Assembly: GCA_026126065.1 (NCBI GenBank)
Contig: JAHCJY010000005.1
Coordinates: 289,394-353,393 of the forward strand
Reading direction: 5' to 3'
Source of the DNA: Bauldia sp.
GTDB lineage: Bacteria; Pseudomonadota; Alphaproteobacteria; Rhizobiales; Kaistiaceae
DNA length: 64,000 bases
Shown one piece after another: positions 30,900-38,584 of this stretch. Both the position numbers and the translations under genes were made by a program. The notes beneath the pieces were generated by a model. The model did no database searches and was not told where the DNA came from. It saw only the letters and a program-made list of their open reading frames with translations. Every line of letters begins with the position of its first letter. Position 1 is the first letter of the stretch.

Positions 30900-31118
30900 T
30901 TCATCCGCCTGTTTGAAGAAGTCTGAATCCAAAGGTGCCGCATGGGTACCATACCGTTCGAAGGGGCCGATGCCGTTCATTCGGGCAATGGCCGCTTCCG
31001 TGCCGATATGTTGCTGCAATGCAACAAGGATTTCCCAGCACGGAACCCGGGAAGGGGCTCCGGAATCAGGAAAGCCCGCCGAAGCGGGCTCTCGCATGGT
31101 CCGGACGGCGCGCCGCTT

Positions 31119-31652
31119 CTAGTAGTTCGGGTGCCAGTTGATGCCGCCCTGGACCTGGAAGGTCGAGATCGGCGATCCCAGGGCACCGACGGCCTTGGCC
31201 TCGGCGAATACCGAAATGCTCTGGCCGATGCCGATCTCGACGCCGCCGCCGGCGGTGTAGATCGGCGTGCCGGCGAAGAGACCGATGCCGCCTTCCCCGT
31301 AGACCAGGAACCGCTCCCCGAGCACGGCGCCCACCCGGGCATTGAGATCGGCTTCGAAACCGATGCCGCCGCCGAAGAGGACACCGACCTGCGCCTCGGC
31401 GCCCACCAGAAGAGGACCGCGGACGAAATTGAAGCCGCCCTGCAGGCCGGCCTGGAACGCCGACTCGCCGACGAGCATCCCGCCATAGGTGCCGACATAG
31501 GGGCCGGCAAAGGAGAAGCCGGGAGGGGGCGGCAGCGGAACCGCCGGAGGCGTGGCGGGAAGGGCAATGGGGCCAACATCAGCCGCCTGAACGGAACCTG
31601 CCACCAGCATCGCGGCCACCGCGCCCGCGACGACCATACCCAACCGCTTCAT
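31119..31652 (-). CDS. Secreted beta-barrel-like outer membrane protein (copy B)
   Basis: A 177-residue exported protein with a signal peptide ending near GSVQAADV, a Pro-rich linker (PPAVPLPPPPGFSF) and a barrel-like body: GPYVGTYGGMLVGESAFQAG, GPLLVGAEAQVGVLFGG, RFLVYGEGGIGLFAG and SISVFAEAKAVGAL. The end is NWHPNY, where copy A ends MGINLAR. The layout FxG-xYxGTYGG is that of Omp25/RopB-like proteins in Hyphomicrobiales. The start is an ATG at 31652. It is 219 bases upstream of copy A, so they look like a tandem duplication. Confidence 0.72.
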   Translation of the reverse strand: MKRLGMVVAGAVAAMLVAGSVQAADVGPIALPATPPAVPLPPPPGFSFAGPYVGTYGGMLVGESAFQAGLQGGFNFVRGPLLVGAEAQVGVLFGGGIGFEADLNARVGAVLGERFLVYGEGGIGLFAGTPIYTAGGGVEIGIGQSISVFAEAKAVGALGSPISTFQVQGGINWHPNY

Positions 31653-31797
31653 CACGTCTCCTCCGTCCCGCACCGGGCAAATCACCAGAAAGGCGATTCG
31701 ATAGCATGCAGGCGGAAATCCGGCCATTGCCATGCCGCACGAATTCGAGGCAGCGCCTCGGAAAGATAGCGCTGGCGGAGCAGGGGCGCGCGCTGGT

Positions 31798-32817
31798 CTA
31801 GTGCGCGAGAACGGGATCCACGAGCAGCGGGCCCTCGTGGAGGTAGGTCGTGGCGCGCCGCTTGGCCGCGATGTCGTTCCACACCATCCCGACCTGAGCC
31901 TCCGTGAGGCCTGCCGCCGCCCCGACCTCGGCAGGAGGAACCCCGTGGTTGAGGCCGTAAAGGCACAGGTCCATGCGGTCGTGCGGGAGGGAGAAGTAGA
32001 ATTCGTCCTGCGTCTGAGCCAGCGACCATGTGTCGGTCGTCGGCGGGCGGCTGCGGATCTCCGCGGGCACGCCGAGTTCATCGGCTAGCTGGTAGACCTG
32101 CGTCTTGTAAAGATGCGCGATCGGCTTGACGTCCGCCGCACCGTCGCCGTTCTTCACGAAGAAGCCCTGGTCGTATTCGAGCCGGTTGGGCGTGCCCGCG
32201 ACGGCGTAGTTGAGCCGGTCGGCGTGGGTGTATTCGAGGAGCTTCCGCGTCCGCTGCTTCATGTTCGTCGCCGCGATGACCGCGAGGTAGACGTCGAGCG
32301 GCATCCGCATCTTCTGCTGCACGCCGTCGGGAGATTGCACGACCAGCGAAGTGATGTTGTAACTGCCGCCCTCGAGCGCGTTGGCGATCGCCACCTTGCA
32401 TCCCCATCCGGGCCCGAATTCCGGCACCAGCTTCCGGATTGCCTCGTCGCGGCGGCGGTAGCAGCCCGACGCGTCGAGCATCGGCGCGATGTCCTCGACC
32501 ACCGTCTCGATGCCGAATGCGTCGGCAACCAGCCGGCCGAGGCGAAGGCTCTCCGGGTCGGAATCGTGTTCCGGCATCAGGATGCCGAGGACCTTGCCCG
32601 GGCCGAGCGCCCGTGCGGCGAGGCCCGCGGTGACGCTGGAATCGATGCCGCCGGAGAGGCCCAGCACGATGCCGCGCTTGCGCAGTGTCTCGCGAACCTG
32701 CCTCCGTAGCGCGTCGGAGATACGGGCGACTTCGGCGGGACCGTCGAGGCGCAGAGTCTCGGCCGAGAAGGGCTGGTTCGCCGCGGTGCGGGCGAGGGCG
32801 TCGGCGCGCATGGGCAC
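31798..32817 (-). CDS. nadE: NAD synthetase-family amidotransferase (ammonia type)
   Basis: An ATP-dependent amidating enzyme of 339 residues. The pyrophosphatase loop is LGLSGGIDSSVTAG, followed by GILMPEHDSDPESLRLG and AGTPNRLEYDQGFFVKNGDGAAD, all NadE signatures. It lacks the nitrilase-type glutaminase domain of the usual alphaproteobacterial NadE, so it should use free ammonia. It is longer than E. coli NadE by about 65 residues. It lies four bases after the ligase gene and is the last gene of the asnB-acp-ligase unit. It may amidate another acyl substrate rather than make NAD; I cannot tell from sequence. Confidence 0.82.
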   Translation of the reverse strand: MPMRADALARTAANQPFSAETLRLDGPAEVARISDALRRQVRETLRKRGIVLGLSGGIDSSVTAGLAARALGPGKVLGILMPEHDSDPESLRLGRLVADAFGIETVVEDIAPMLDASGCYRRRDEAIRKLVPEFGPGWGCKVAIANALEGGSYNITSLVVQSPDGVQQKMRMPLDVYLAVIAATNMKQRTRKLLEYTHADRLNYAVAGTPNRLEYDQGFFVKNGDGAADVKPIAHLYKTQVYQLADELGVPAEIRSRPPTTDTWSLAQTQDEFYFSLPHDRMDLCLYGLNHGVPPAEVGAAAGLTEAQVGMVWNDIAAKRRATTYLHEGPLLVDPVLAH

Positions 32818-32821
32818 TCTC

Positions 32822-34378
32822 CTATTCGGCGGCTACGAGATGGGACGAGGCGTCCTGCTCGGCGACGAGCCGCCGGCTGATCTTGCCTGTCTCCGTCTTG
32901 GGCAGGTCCGGCCGGAACTCGACCAGCGTCGGAACCATGAAGCTTTCGAGGTTCTTCGCGCAGTGCCTCGTCACGTCCTGCGCCGTCAGCGGCGAGCCGG
33001 GTTCGAGCGCGATGACCGCCTTGAGCGCTGCGCCCAGGATCGGGTCAGGTATGCCGATGACCGCGGCCTCTCGGACGCCCGGCAGCGTATAGAGCACCGC
33101 CTCGACTTCCTTCGGCGCGACCTTCTCGCCGCGGCTCTTGATGATGTCGTCCTTGCGGCCGACGAAATAGAGGAAGCCCTCCGCGTCCGTCTTGAAGAGG
33201 TCCCCGGTGTAGAGGACCTTCTCCCACGGGAACGGCCCCGGCTTGAGCGACCGCGCGGTCGCCTCGGGGTTCTCCCAGTAGCCCTTCATCACATGCGGAC
33301 CGCGGATGACGAGTTCGCCGACGACGCCCGAAGCGGTGCGGTTACCGGCGTCGTCGACCACATAGGCCTCGGTGTCCGGGATCGCGATGCCGACCGAGCC
33401 GGGCCGGCGATCGAGTTCGGCGGGCGGCAGATAGGTGCAGCGCTTGCACTCTGTCAGGCCGTACATCGAGAACACCGTCGCGTGCGGGAACAGCTCGCGA
33501 AGGCGGAGGATGTGCGCCGGGGGGAGGGCCGCGGCGGTGTTGGTGAGGTAGCGAAGGCTTGGCAGGTCGCCCGGCACGAGGTCCTTCATCTGCAGGATCA
33601 TCGCCGCCATCGTCGGCACCAGCGGGAGGCCCGTCACCTTCTCCGCGCGGACCCGTTCGAGGATCGCGGCCGGGAAGGCGAACGACTTCTCGAGCACCAG
33701 CGTCGCGCCGGTCTTCGCCGCCATCAGCACCTGGTAGAGGCCATAGTCGAACGAGATCGGCAGGACGTTGAGGATGATGTCGTCCGGCGTGTTCTCGAGA
33801 TAGGTGGTGATCGAGGTCGCGGCGGCGACGATGTTCTGGTGCGTCATCATCACGCCCTTCGGCTGCCCCGTGGAGCCGGACGTGTAGACGAGCATGGCAA
33901 GATCGATGGAAATGCCGCGCGTGGCCGGCGCTTCGGCGCCTTCGATCGCCGCGCCGAACCGCGCCGTCGGTATGGTTCCGACATCGACGTCGCCGGTCGA
34001 GACGGCGAACGCCACGGACGGCGCCTGCGCGATCGCCGCCGACGCGACCGGCGCGAGCTTCTCCTGCGTCACCACCGCGATGGCGCGGCAGTTGTTGATG
34101 ACGTAGGCGAGCTTGTCGGCCTTGGTCGTCGGGTTGATCGGCGAGAACACGCAGCCCGCCTTCAGCGTCGCGAAGACGGCGACCACCGCCTCCCAGCAAT
34201 TGTCCATGAAGATCACGACGCGGTCGCCGCGCTCCGCGCCGCGCGAAACGAGCGTCGCCGCAAGGCTGTCCGACATCGCGTCGATCTCGGCGAAGGTCAG
34301 CCGGCGGCCGCCCGCCACCAGCGCTTCCTTGGCCGGGAAGCGCTGCGTGCTGTCACGCAGGAACCGTTCGACGCGCAT
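32822..34378 (-). CDS. Acyl-activating (AMP-forming) ligase
   Basis: ANL-superfamily enzyme of 518 residues that adenylates a carboxylic acid and passes it to a thiol. Motifs are LVYTSGSTGQPKGVMMTH (P-loop), VFSMYGLTECKRCTYLP, LYTGDLFKTDAEGFLYFVGR and DIIKSRGEKVAPKEVEAVL, and a catalytic Lys sits near the C-terminus (PKTETGKISRRLV). It lies 12 bases after a stand-alone carrier protein gene, so the acceptor is likely that carrier rather than CoA. The substrate is unknown. The segment is typical of the class I adenylate-forming enzymes found with asparagine synthase in polysaccharide or natural product loci. Confidence 0.88.
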   Translation of the reverse strand: MRVERFLRDSTQRFPAKEALVAGGRRLTFAEIDAMSDSLAATLVSRGAERGDRVVIFMDNCWEAVVAVFATLKAGCVFSPINPTTKADKLAYVINNCRAIAVVTQEKLAPVASAAIAQAPSVAFAVSTGDVDVGTIPTARFGAAIEGAEAPATRGISIDLAMLVYTSGSTGQPKGVMMTHQNIVAAATSITTYLENTPDDIILNVLPISFDYGLYQVLMAAKTGATLVLEKSFAFPAAILERVRAEKVTGLPLVPTMAAMILQMKDLVPGDLPSLRYLTNTAAALPPAHILRLRELFPHATVFSMYGLTECKRCTYLPPAELDRRPGSVGIAIPDTEAYVVDDAGNRTASGVVGELVIRGPHVMKGYWENPEATARSLKPGPFPWEKVLYTGDLFKTDAEGFLYFVGRKDDIIKSRGEKVAPKEVEAVLYTLPGVREAAVIGIPDPILGAALKAVIALEPGSPLTAQDVTRHCAKNLESFMVPTLVEFRPDLPKTETGKISRRLVAEQDASSHLVAAE

Positions 34379-34390
34379 GGAGGCGCTCCG

Positions 34391-34651
34391 TTATGCGGCC
34401 TTCGCCGCAGACTGCTTGCGCGACACGTAGGCCGATATGCCGGCGATCGTGTCGAGATTGGCCGGGACGATGTCGGCATCGGCCATGGCGATCCCGAACT
34501 CCTGTTCGAGATACGCCACGAGCTCCAGCACGCCCGTCGAATCGATGAGGCCGGCTTCCATCAGCGAGTCCGCCGGCGACAGCGGCGTAGCCTGGTCGCT
34601 GAACAGGAAGTTCTCGCGGATGAAGCCGGTCACGCGCTGTTCGATGGTCAT
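34391..34651 (-). CDS. Stand-alone acyl carrier protein
   Basis: An 86-residue carrier protein. The phosphopantetheine site is EAGLIDSTGVLELVAYLEQE: the Ser of DST follows the canonical D-S position and is flanked by a helix rich in Leu and Val. It is not the fatty-acid AcpP, which reads DSLD. It sits between the ligase and the asparagine synthase-like gene with gaps of 12 and 15 bases, which indicates one transcript. It should shuttle the acyl group made by the ligase. Confidence 0.88.
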   Translation of the reverse strand: MTIEQRVTGFIRENFLFSDQATPLSPADSLMEAGLIDSTGVLELVAYLEQEFGIAMADADIVPANLDTIAGISAYVSRKQSAAKAA

Positions 34652-34666
34652 GGTCGTTCTCGCAAG

Positions 34667-36631
34667 TTAGGCCGCGGCGACGGATCGCGGCGGGGCGGAT
34701 GAGCGGGCCGGCGCGAACGCGTCGAGCCAGAGTTCTGTGGTGAGGACGCCGAGGAAGGCCATGTTGTCCTTGAAGCCGACCTCCCCGTTCCGGGAGACCT
34801 TCGCCGCGAGCCGTCCGACCGCGACCGGATCGAACAGGCCCGACGCGGCGATGGCGCCGGGTGCCAGGCGGTCGGCGACATAGGCCGGCGCCCCGGCGCC
34901 GACGAAGGGCGCCACTTCCGGCGCGCGGTAGGGCTGCTTCACGCGGTTGGCGATCGTCTTCGGGAGAAGCGGCGCGGCGGCCTCGCGGAGGATGTGCTTC
35001 TCGCGAAGGCTCCTCAGCTTCAGCCGTGGCGGGATGCGCGAGGCGAACTCGACCACGCGATGGTCGAGGAACGGGAAGCGGCCCTCGACGGCGTGCGCCA
35101 TCGCCACGCGGTCGCCCTGCGACGACAGGATGTAGCCCGGCAGCAGGTGACCCGCTTCGAGGTACTGCGCCTGCGACAGCGGATGCCAGCGGGCGAACCG
35201 CTCGGGCAGCAGCGATCGAAGCTCGTCCATGGCGCTGTAGCCGGCAAGCTGCCGCCGCGTCTCCGCCGCGTAGAACAGCTTTGCGCCCGCCGTCGTGCGG
35301 AACCGCGGCAGGTGCGAGAACAGCGGATCGGCGGCATCCTCCGGCCGGCCGAAGAAGGACTGCAGGAACGCCTGCGGCTGGTTCTGCAGCCGCGGCAGGT
35401 AGGGGTAGAGCCGCTGCAGGAGGAGCGGCCGCCAGGTCGAGGCCGGGTTCCGCGCAGCGAAGCGGCGGACCTTCGCTTCCTTGAAGATGTCGTAGCCGGC
35501 AAACACCTCGTCGGCGCCTTCGCCGGTCAGCACGACCTTGAAGCCGCTGTCGCGGACGAGGCCCGAAAGGCGGAACAGCGGGGCGGGCGAGGTGCGCAGG
35601 ATCGGCCGCTCGGTGGCGCGGATCACGTCCGGCATGACCCGGCCGATGTCTGCGGTCGTGCAGAGGATAGAGCTGTGCTCGGTCCCCAGCGCCTGTACCA
35701 TCGCCATCTGCTGCTCGGCCTCGTCGTATTCGGCCGATTCGAACCCGACCGAGAAGGTGCGCAGCCGGTCCGACACCTCGCGGCGGGCGATGGCGGTGAT
35801 CAACGACGAATCGAGGCCACCGGAAAGGTAGGAGCCGACCGGCACGTCGGCGCGGAGGCGGATCCGCGCGGCATCTTCGAGGAGTGCGCGGACGTCGTCG
35901 GCAATCGCCGCGTCGGGACGCTGGTCGAGCCCGTCGGCATCGGCAGCGTCGGGATAGTCGAGCGCCCAATAGCGGCGGATCGCAACGCGGCCGTCGGCGG
36001 TCGCCGTTAGCGTGTGTCCGGGCGGCAGCTCGAGAACGTCCTTGAAGGCGGTTCGGGGCGCGAGCGGGAACCAGAAGGTGAAGATCTGGTCGAGCGCGAT
36101 GGGATCGAGCTCGGCCGAGACGCCGGGAACGGCGAGGAGCGCCTTCACCTCGGACCCGAAATAGAGGACACCGTTCCGTGTGGTGTGGAACAGCGGGCGG
36201 ACGCCCATCCTGTCGCGCGCTATGAACAGCGTTCTCGCCGGCCGGTCCCAGATGGCGAAAGTGAAGTCGCCGTTGAGGCGCTCGACGCAGGCCGGCCCCA
36301 TCTCGGCGTAGAGATTGAGTATCACCTCGGTGTCGGAGTGGGTGCGGAAGCGGTGACCGCGCGCCAGAAGCTCGGCCCGGAGCTCGACATAGTTGAAGAT
36401 CTCGCCGTTGAAGGTGATCTCAAGCCGGCCATCGGCGCTCGCCATCGGCTGCGCGCCGGCGGCGAGATCGATGATCGACAGCCGGGCATGGGCAAGCCCG
36501 ATGCCCTCCTCGGCAACGATGCCCGTTCCGTCGGGGCCGCGGTGCCGGATCGCGCCGATCATGGCGCCGAGCACGGCCCGGCCTTCGGCCTCGGACCGCA
36601 CGTCGCCAAGATAGCCAGCGATTCCGCACAT
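34667..36631 (-). CDS. asnB: Asparagine synthase-family glutamine amidotransferase
   Basis: A 654-residue enzyme. The glutaminase domain starts MCGIAGYLGD (Cys2 nucleophile), with HRGPDGTGI and FNGEIFNYVELRAEL. The synthetase domain has SYLSGGLDSSLITAIA (ATP loop) and the LTGEGADEVFAGYDIFKEAK segment. It can make asparagine, but enzymes of this class next to a carrier protein and an acyl ligase often amidate other acyl groups. The start at ATG 36631 is fixed because Cys2 must be the N-terminal residue after Met removal. It lies in a minus-strand unit with the genes at 31798-34651. Confidence 0.9.
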   Translation of the reverse strand: MCGIAGYLGDVRSEAEGRAVLGAMIGAIRHRGPDGTGIVAEEGIGLAHARLSIIDLAAGAQPMASADGRLEITFNGEIFNYVELRAELLARGHRFRTHSDTEVILNLYAEMGPACVERLNGDFTFAIWDRPARTLFIARDRMGVRPLFHTTRNGVLYFGSEVKALLAVPGVSAELDPIALDQIFTFWFPLAPRTAFKDVLELPPGHTLTATADGRVAIRRYWALDYPDAADADGLDQRPDAAIADDVRALLEDAARIRLRADVPVGSYLSGGLDSSLITAIARREVSDRLRTFSVGFESAEYDEAEQQMAMVQALGTEHSSILCTTADIGRVMPDVIRATERPILRTSPAPLFRLSGLVRDSGFKVVLTGEGADEVFAGYDIFKEAKVRRFAARNPASTWRPLLLQRLYPYLPRLQNQPQAFLQSFFGRPEDAADPLFSHLPRFRTTAGAKLFYAAETRRQLAGYSAMDELRSLLPERFARWHPLSQAQYLEAGHLLPGYILSSQGDRVAMAHAVEGRFPFLDHRVVEFASRIPPRLKLRSLREKHILREAAAPLLPKTIANRVKQPYRAPEVAPFVGAGAPAYVADRLAPGAIAASGLFDPVAVGRLAAKVSRNGEVGFKDNMAFLGVLTTELWLDAFAPARSSAPPRSVAAA

Positions 36632-36766
36632 GTTCGCCGCGAATGCCTCGATCGGGGAAAGTACCGGTCAACCTTAAGCCGGCGGGCTCCGTGAGCAACG
36701 GGAGATGGGAATCACAGTAAACTGTTGAGTAAAGGTCGAGCGCTTAAGATTGATGGCGCGTTTACC

Positions 36767-37855
36767 TTACCGAAAGGTACCGCCGATGAGGCGGATCCAT
36801 GATTCTCCCGCGAGCCCGGTCACCACGGCCGCCGGATCGGCCAGCGCAGTCACCAAAGCGGGGTCGCGGCTATGCGCGACGAAGGCGCCACGGCGGAAGA
36901 AGAACGCCTTCTGGCGCAGAAGCGTCTCGTGGAGTGCCGGCGTCACGCGTCCGCGCATGCCGGCAAACCCGGTGACATCGGCGTAGGCGAGGAGTTCTTC
37001 CATCACCTTCGCCTCGGCCCCTGGGCGCGCCGTAACGTGAAGTACCCAGGCGAGGCTCTTCGGCTCGCCGTAGAACACGGCGGCGCCGATCGTCGTCCCG
37101 CGCGCGGTCATGACGCGGCGATGGAACGGCCCGCGCTGCTCCTTGACCTCGGCGGTCCGCAGCACCCATTGCAGGACCTCGGCGGTCCAGTCCGGGCGAA
37201 CTCCCGTGCTCGGCGGGATCGTATCCAGCGCGGCCATGAGACCGGCTTCATCGACCTCCCGGCCCTCGACGCCGTCGGGTGCCGTGGCGCGGAAAAACCC
37301 GCCGCCCGCCCGCCGTGCGAGCGAATCGCACATCGCCGCCACCGGCCTGCCAAGGCGCGCGGCCCGGATTCGCCCGCTCGCAACATCGATCGCGAGCCCG
37401 GCCGGCCGGAACACCCGCATCCAGTCGAGGCTCAGCCCCGTCACCGTCGTGCCCCCGAGCCGCTCCCACATCCGCTGCGACAGGAGGTTTGCGGTCTCCG
37501 AGAGCGAAATGTCCTGCGGGCCGTTGAGGAAGGAGCGGAGGAGACGGGCGCCGGCGAGGGGATCCTTGGACGGATCCTCCACCATCAGCGAACCTGCCAT
37601 CCCCGAACGCAGCCGGCGCTCGCCGACGACGAGGGGGAGAGGAAGGATGCCGATGAAGCCGTTCACCACTCCCGCATCGGACACGTGGACGCGGGAGGCG
37701 ACCTCGGGGTCGTACCAGGGGTGGCGCAGGAAGACGTCGCCGATGTGCTGCGCGAGCGAAGCCGGCGCCGGAACGGCGCGGTCGCGAAAGGTCCGCTGGA
37801 ACATGGCGGCAACGGCCGGCACGTCGTCGGGACCGAATGTCCTGATCTCGCTCAT
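36767..37855 (-). CDS. GNAT-like N-acyltransferase
   Basis: A 362-residue protein starting MSEIRTFGPDDVPAVAAMFQ, the usual opening of a GNAT fold. VNGFIGILPLPLVVGERRLRSGMAG resembles the GNAT beta4/beta5 core, and a second GNAT-like half runs from about residue 230 (RVMTARGTTIGAAVFYGEPKS). The double layout resembles FemAB-like acyltransferases. It is on the same strand and 135 bases upstream of asnB, so it may be the first gene of that cluster. An acyl transfer from the carrier protein is a plausible inference. Confidence 0.68.
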   Translation of the reverse strand: MSEIRTFGPDDVPAVAAMFQRTFRDRAVPAPASLAQHIGDVFLRHPWYDPEVASRVHVSDAGVVNGFIGILPLPLVVGERRLRSGMAGSLMVEDPSKDPLAGARLLRSFLNGPQDISLSETANLLSQRMWERLGGTTVTGLSLDWMRVFRPAGLAIDVASGRIRAARLGRPVAAMCDSLARRAGGGFFRATAPDGVEGREVDEAGLMAALDTIPPSTGVRPDWTAEVLQWVLRTAEVKEQRGPFHRRVMTARGTTIGAAVFYGEPKSLAWVLHVTARPGAEAKVMEELLAYADVTGFAGMRGRVTPALHETLLRQKAFFFRRGAFVAHSRDPALVTALADPAAVVTGLAGESWIRLIGGTFR

Positions 37856-37983
37856 GCGAAGGAGTCTCGGAGCAGAGGCCGCGGCCTCCCTAGCACCGGA
37901 GCACTTACGGATTTCGAAACGCGGCGCGGGACCGCGGCCAATCGAATTGCGCGCTGGGCGCGGCACCCGATCCTGCGGCAAAT

Positions 37984-38019
37984 GATCAGATCGTTCAGTC
38001 TTGATTGAACGATCTGATC
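37984..38019. promoter_or_regulatory. Perfect inverted repeat, probable MarR-family operator
   Basis: GATCAGATCGTTCA (37984-37997), an eight-base spacer, TGAACGATCTGATC (38006-38019). The two 14-base arms are perfect inverted repeats. It ends 18 bases before the ATG of the MarR-family gene, in the divergent gap shared with the acyltransferase gene. Position and symmetry are those of an autoregulatory operator for a dimeric winged-helix repressor. Confidence 0.75.
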
Positions 38020-38037
38020 GCCCTATCTGCCGTCCGA

Positions 38038-38547
38038 ATGACACGCAGGCCCGCCACCACTTCGCTCGCAGCCGATCGCCCTGACCCGGCGCAGCAGGCG
38101 GTGCTCGCCGATTTCGTCGAGCAGATGGGTATCCTCGGCGAGGACGGCCGGATGCCGCGCATTGCCGGCCGCCTGTTCGGCCTCTTCCTCGTCGAAACCA
38201 GGCCCCTCAGCCTGCGCGATCTGGCCGATCGCCTGCGGGTGAGCAAGGCCAGCGTGAGCACCAACACCCGCCTCCTCGCTGCCGCCGGCATGATCGAACG
38301 CGTCAGCATGCCGGGCGACCGCCAGGACTACTACCGGTTCGCGAGCGTTCCGCTCGAACTGATGCTGCAGGAGATGCTGCGTCACACGACTCGTGTCGCG
38401 AAGCTCCTGGCGGCTACCGGCGACAAGCTCTCGGACAGCAACGCCGAGGTTAGGGCCCGTCTCAGCACGCTTGCTGCCTTCCACGAGGCTGCGGGCGAAT
38501 CCCTCAAGGCCGTCATCCGCAAGTTTGGCGACGACTCTATCCTCTAA
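38038..38547 (+). CDS. MarR/GbsR-family transcriptional regulator
   Basis: A 169-residue regulator. The winged helix-turn-helix is visible as PLSLRDLADRLRVSKASVST and NTRLLAAAGMIERVSMPGDR, with a DRQDYYR wing. A short N-terminal stretch and a helical C-terminal dimer part flank it. I chose ATG 38038, because the alternative TTG at 38005 would put the start inside the inverted repeat. No clear ribosome site precedes it, so it may be leaderless. It is 37 bases before the exporter gene and likely represses that gene and itself. Confidence 0.85.
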   Translation: MTRRPATTSLAADRPDPAQQAVLADFVEQMGILGEDGRMPRIAGRLFGLFLVETRPLSLRDLADRLRVSKASVSTNTRLLAAAGMIERVSMPGDRQDYYRFASVPLELMLQEMLRHTTRVAKLLAATGDKLSDSNAEVRARLSTLAAFHEAAGESLKAVIRKFGDDSIL

Positions 38548-38584
38548 CCCGTCGGCCGCGCGCGCGGCCTCCTGGAGCATTCCC

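Noticed and set aside
31798..37855. Exosortase-associated polysaccharide cluster
   Set aside because: The ligase, carrier and AsnB genes would fit, but there is no exosortase, chain-length, flippase or glycosyltransferase gene in the window.
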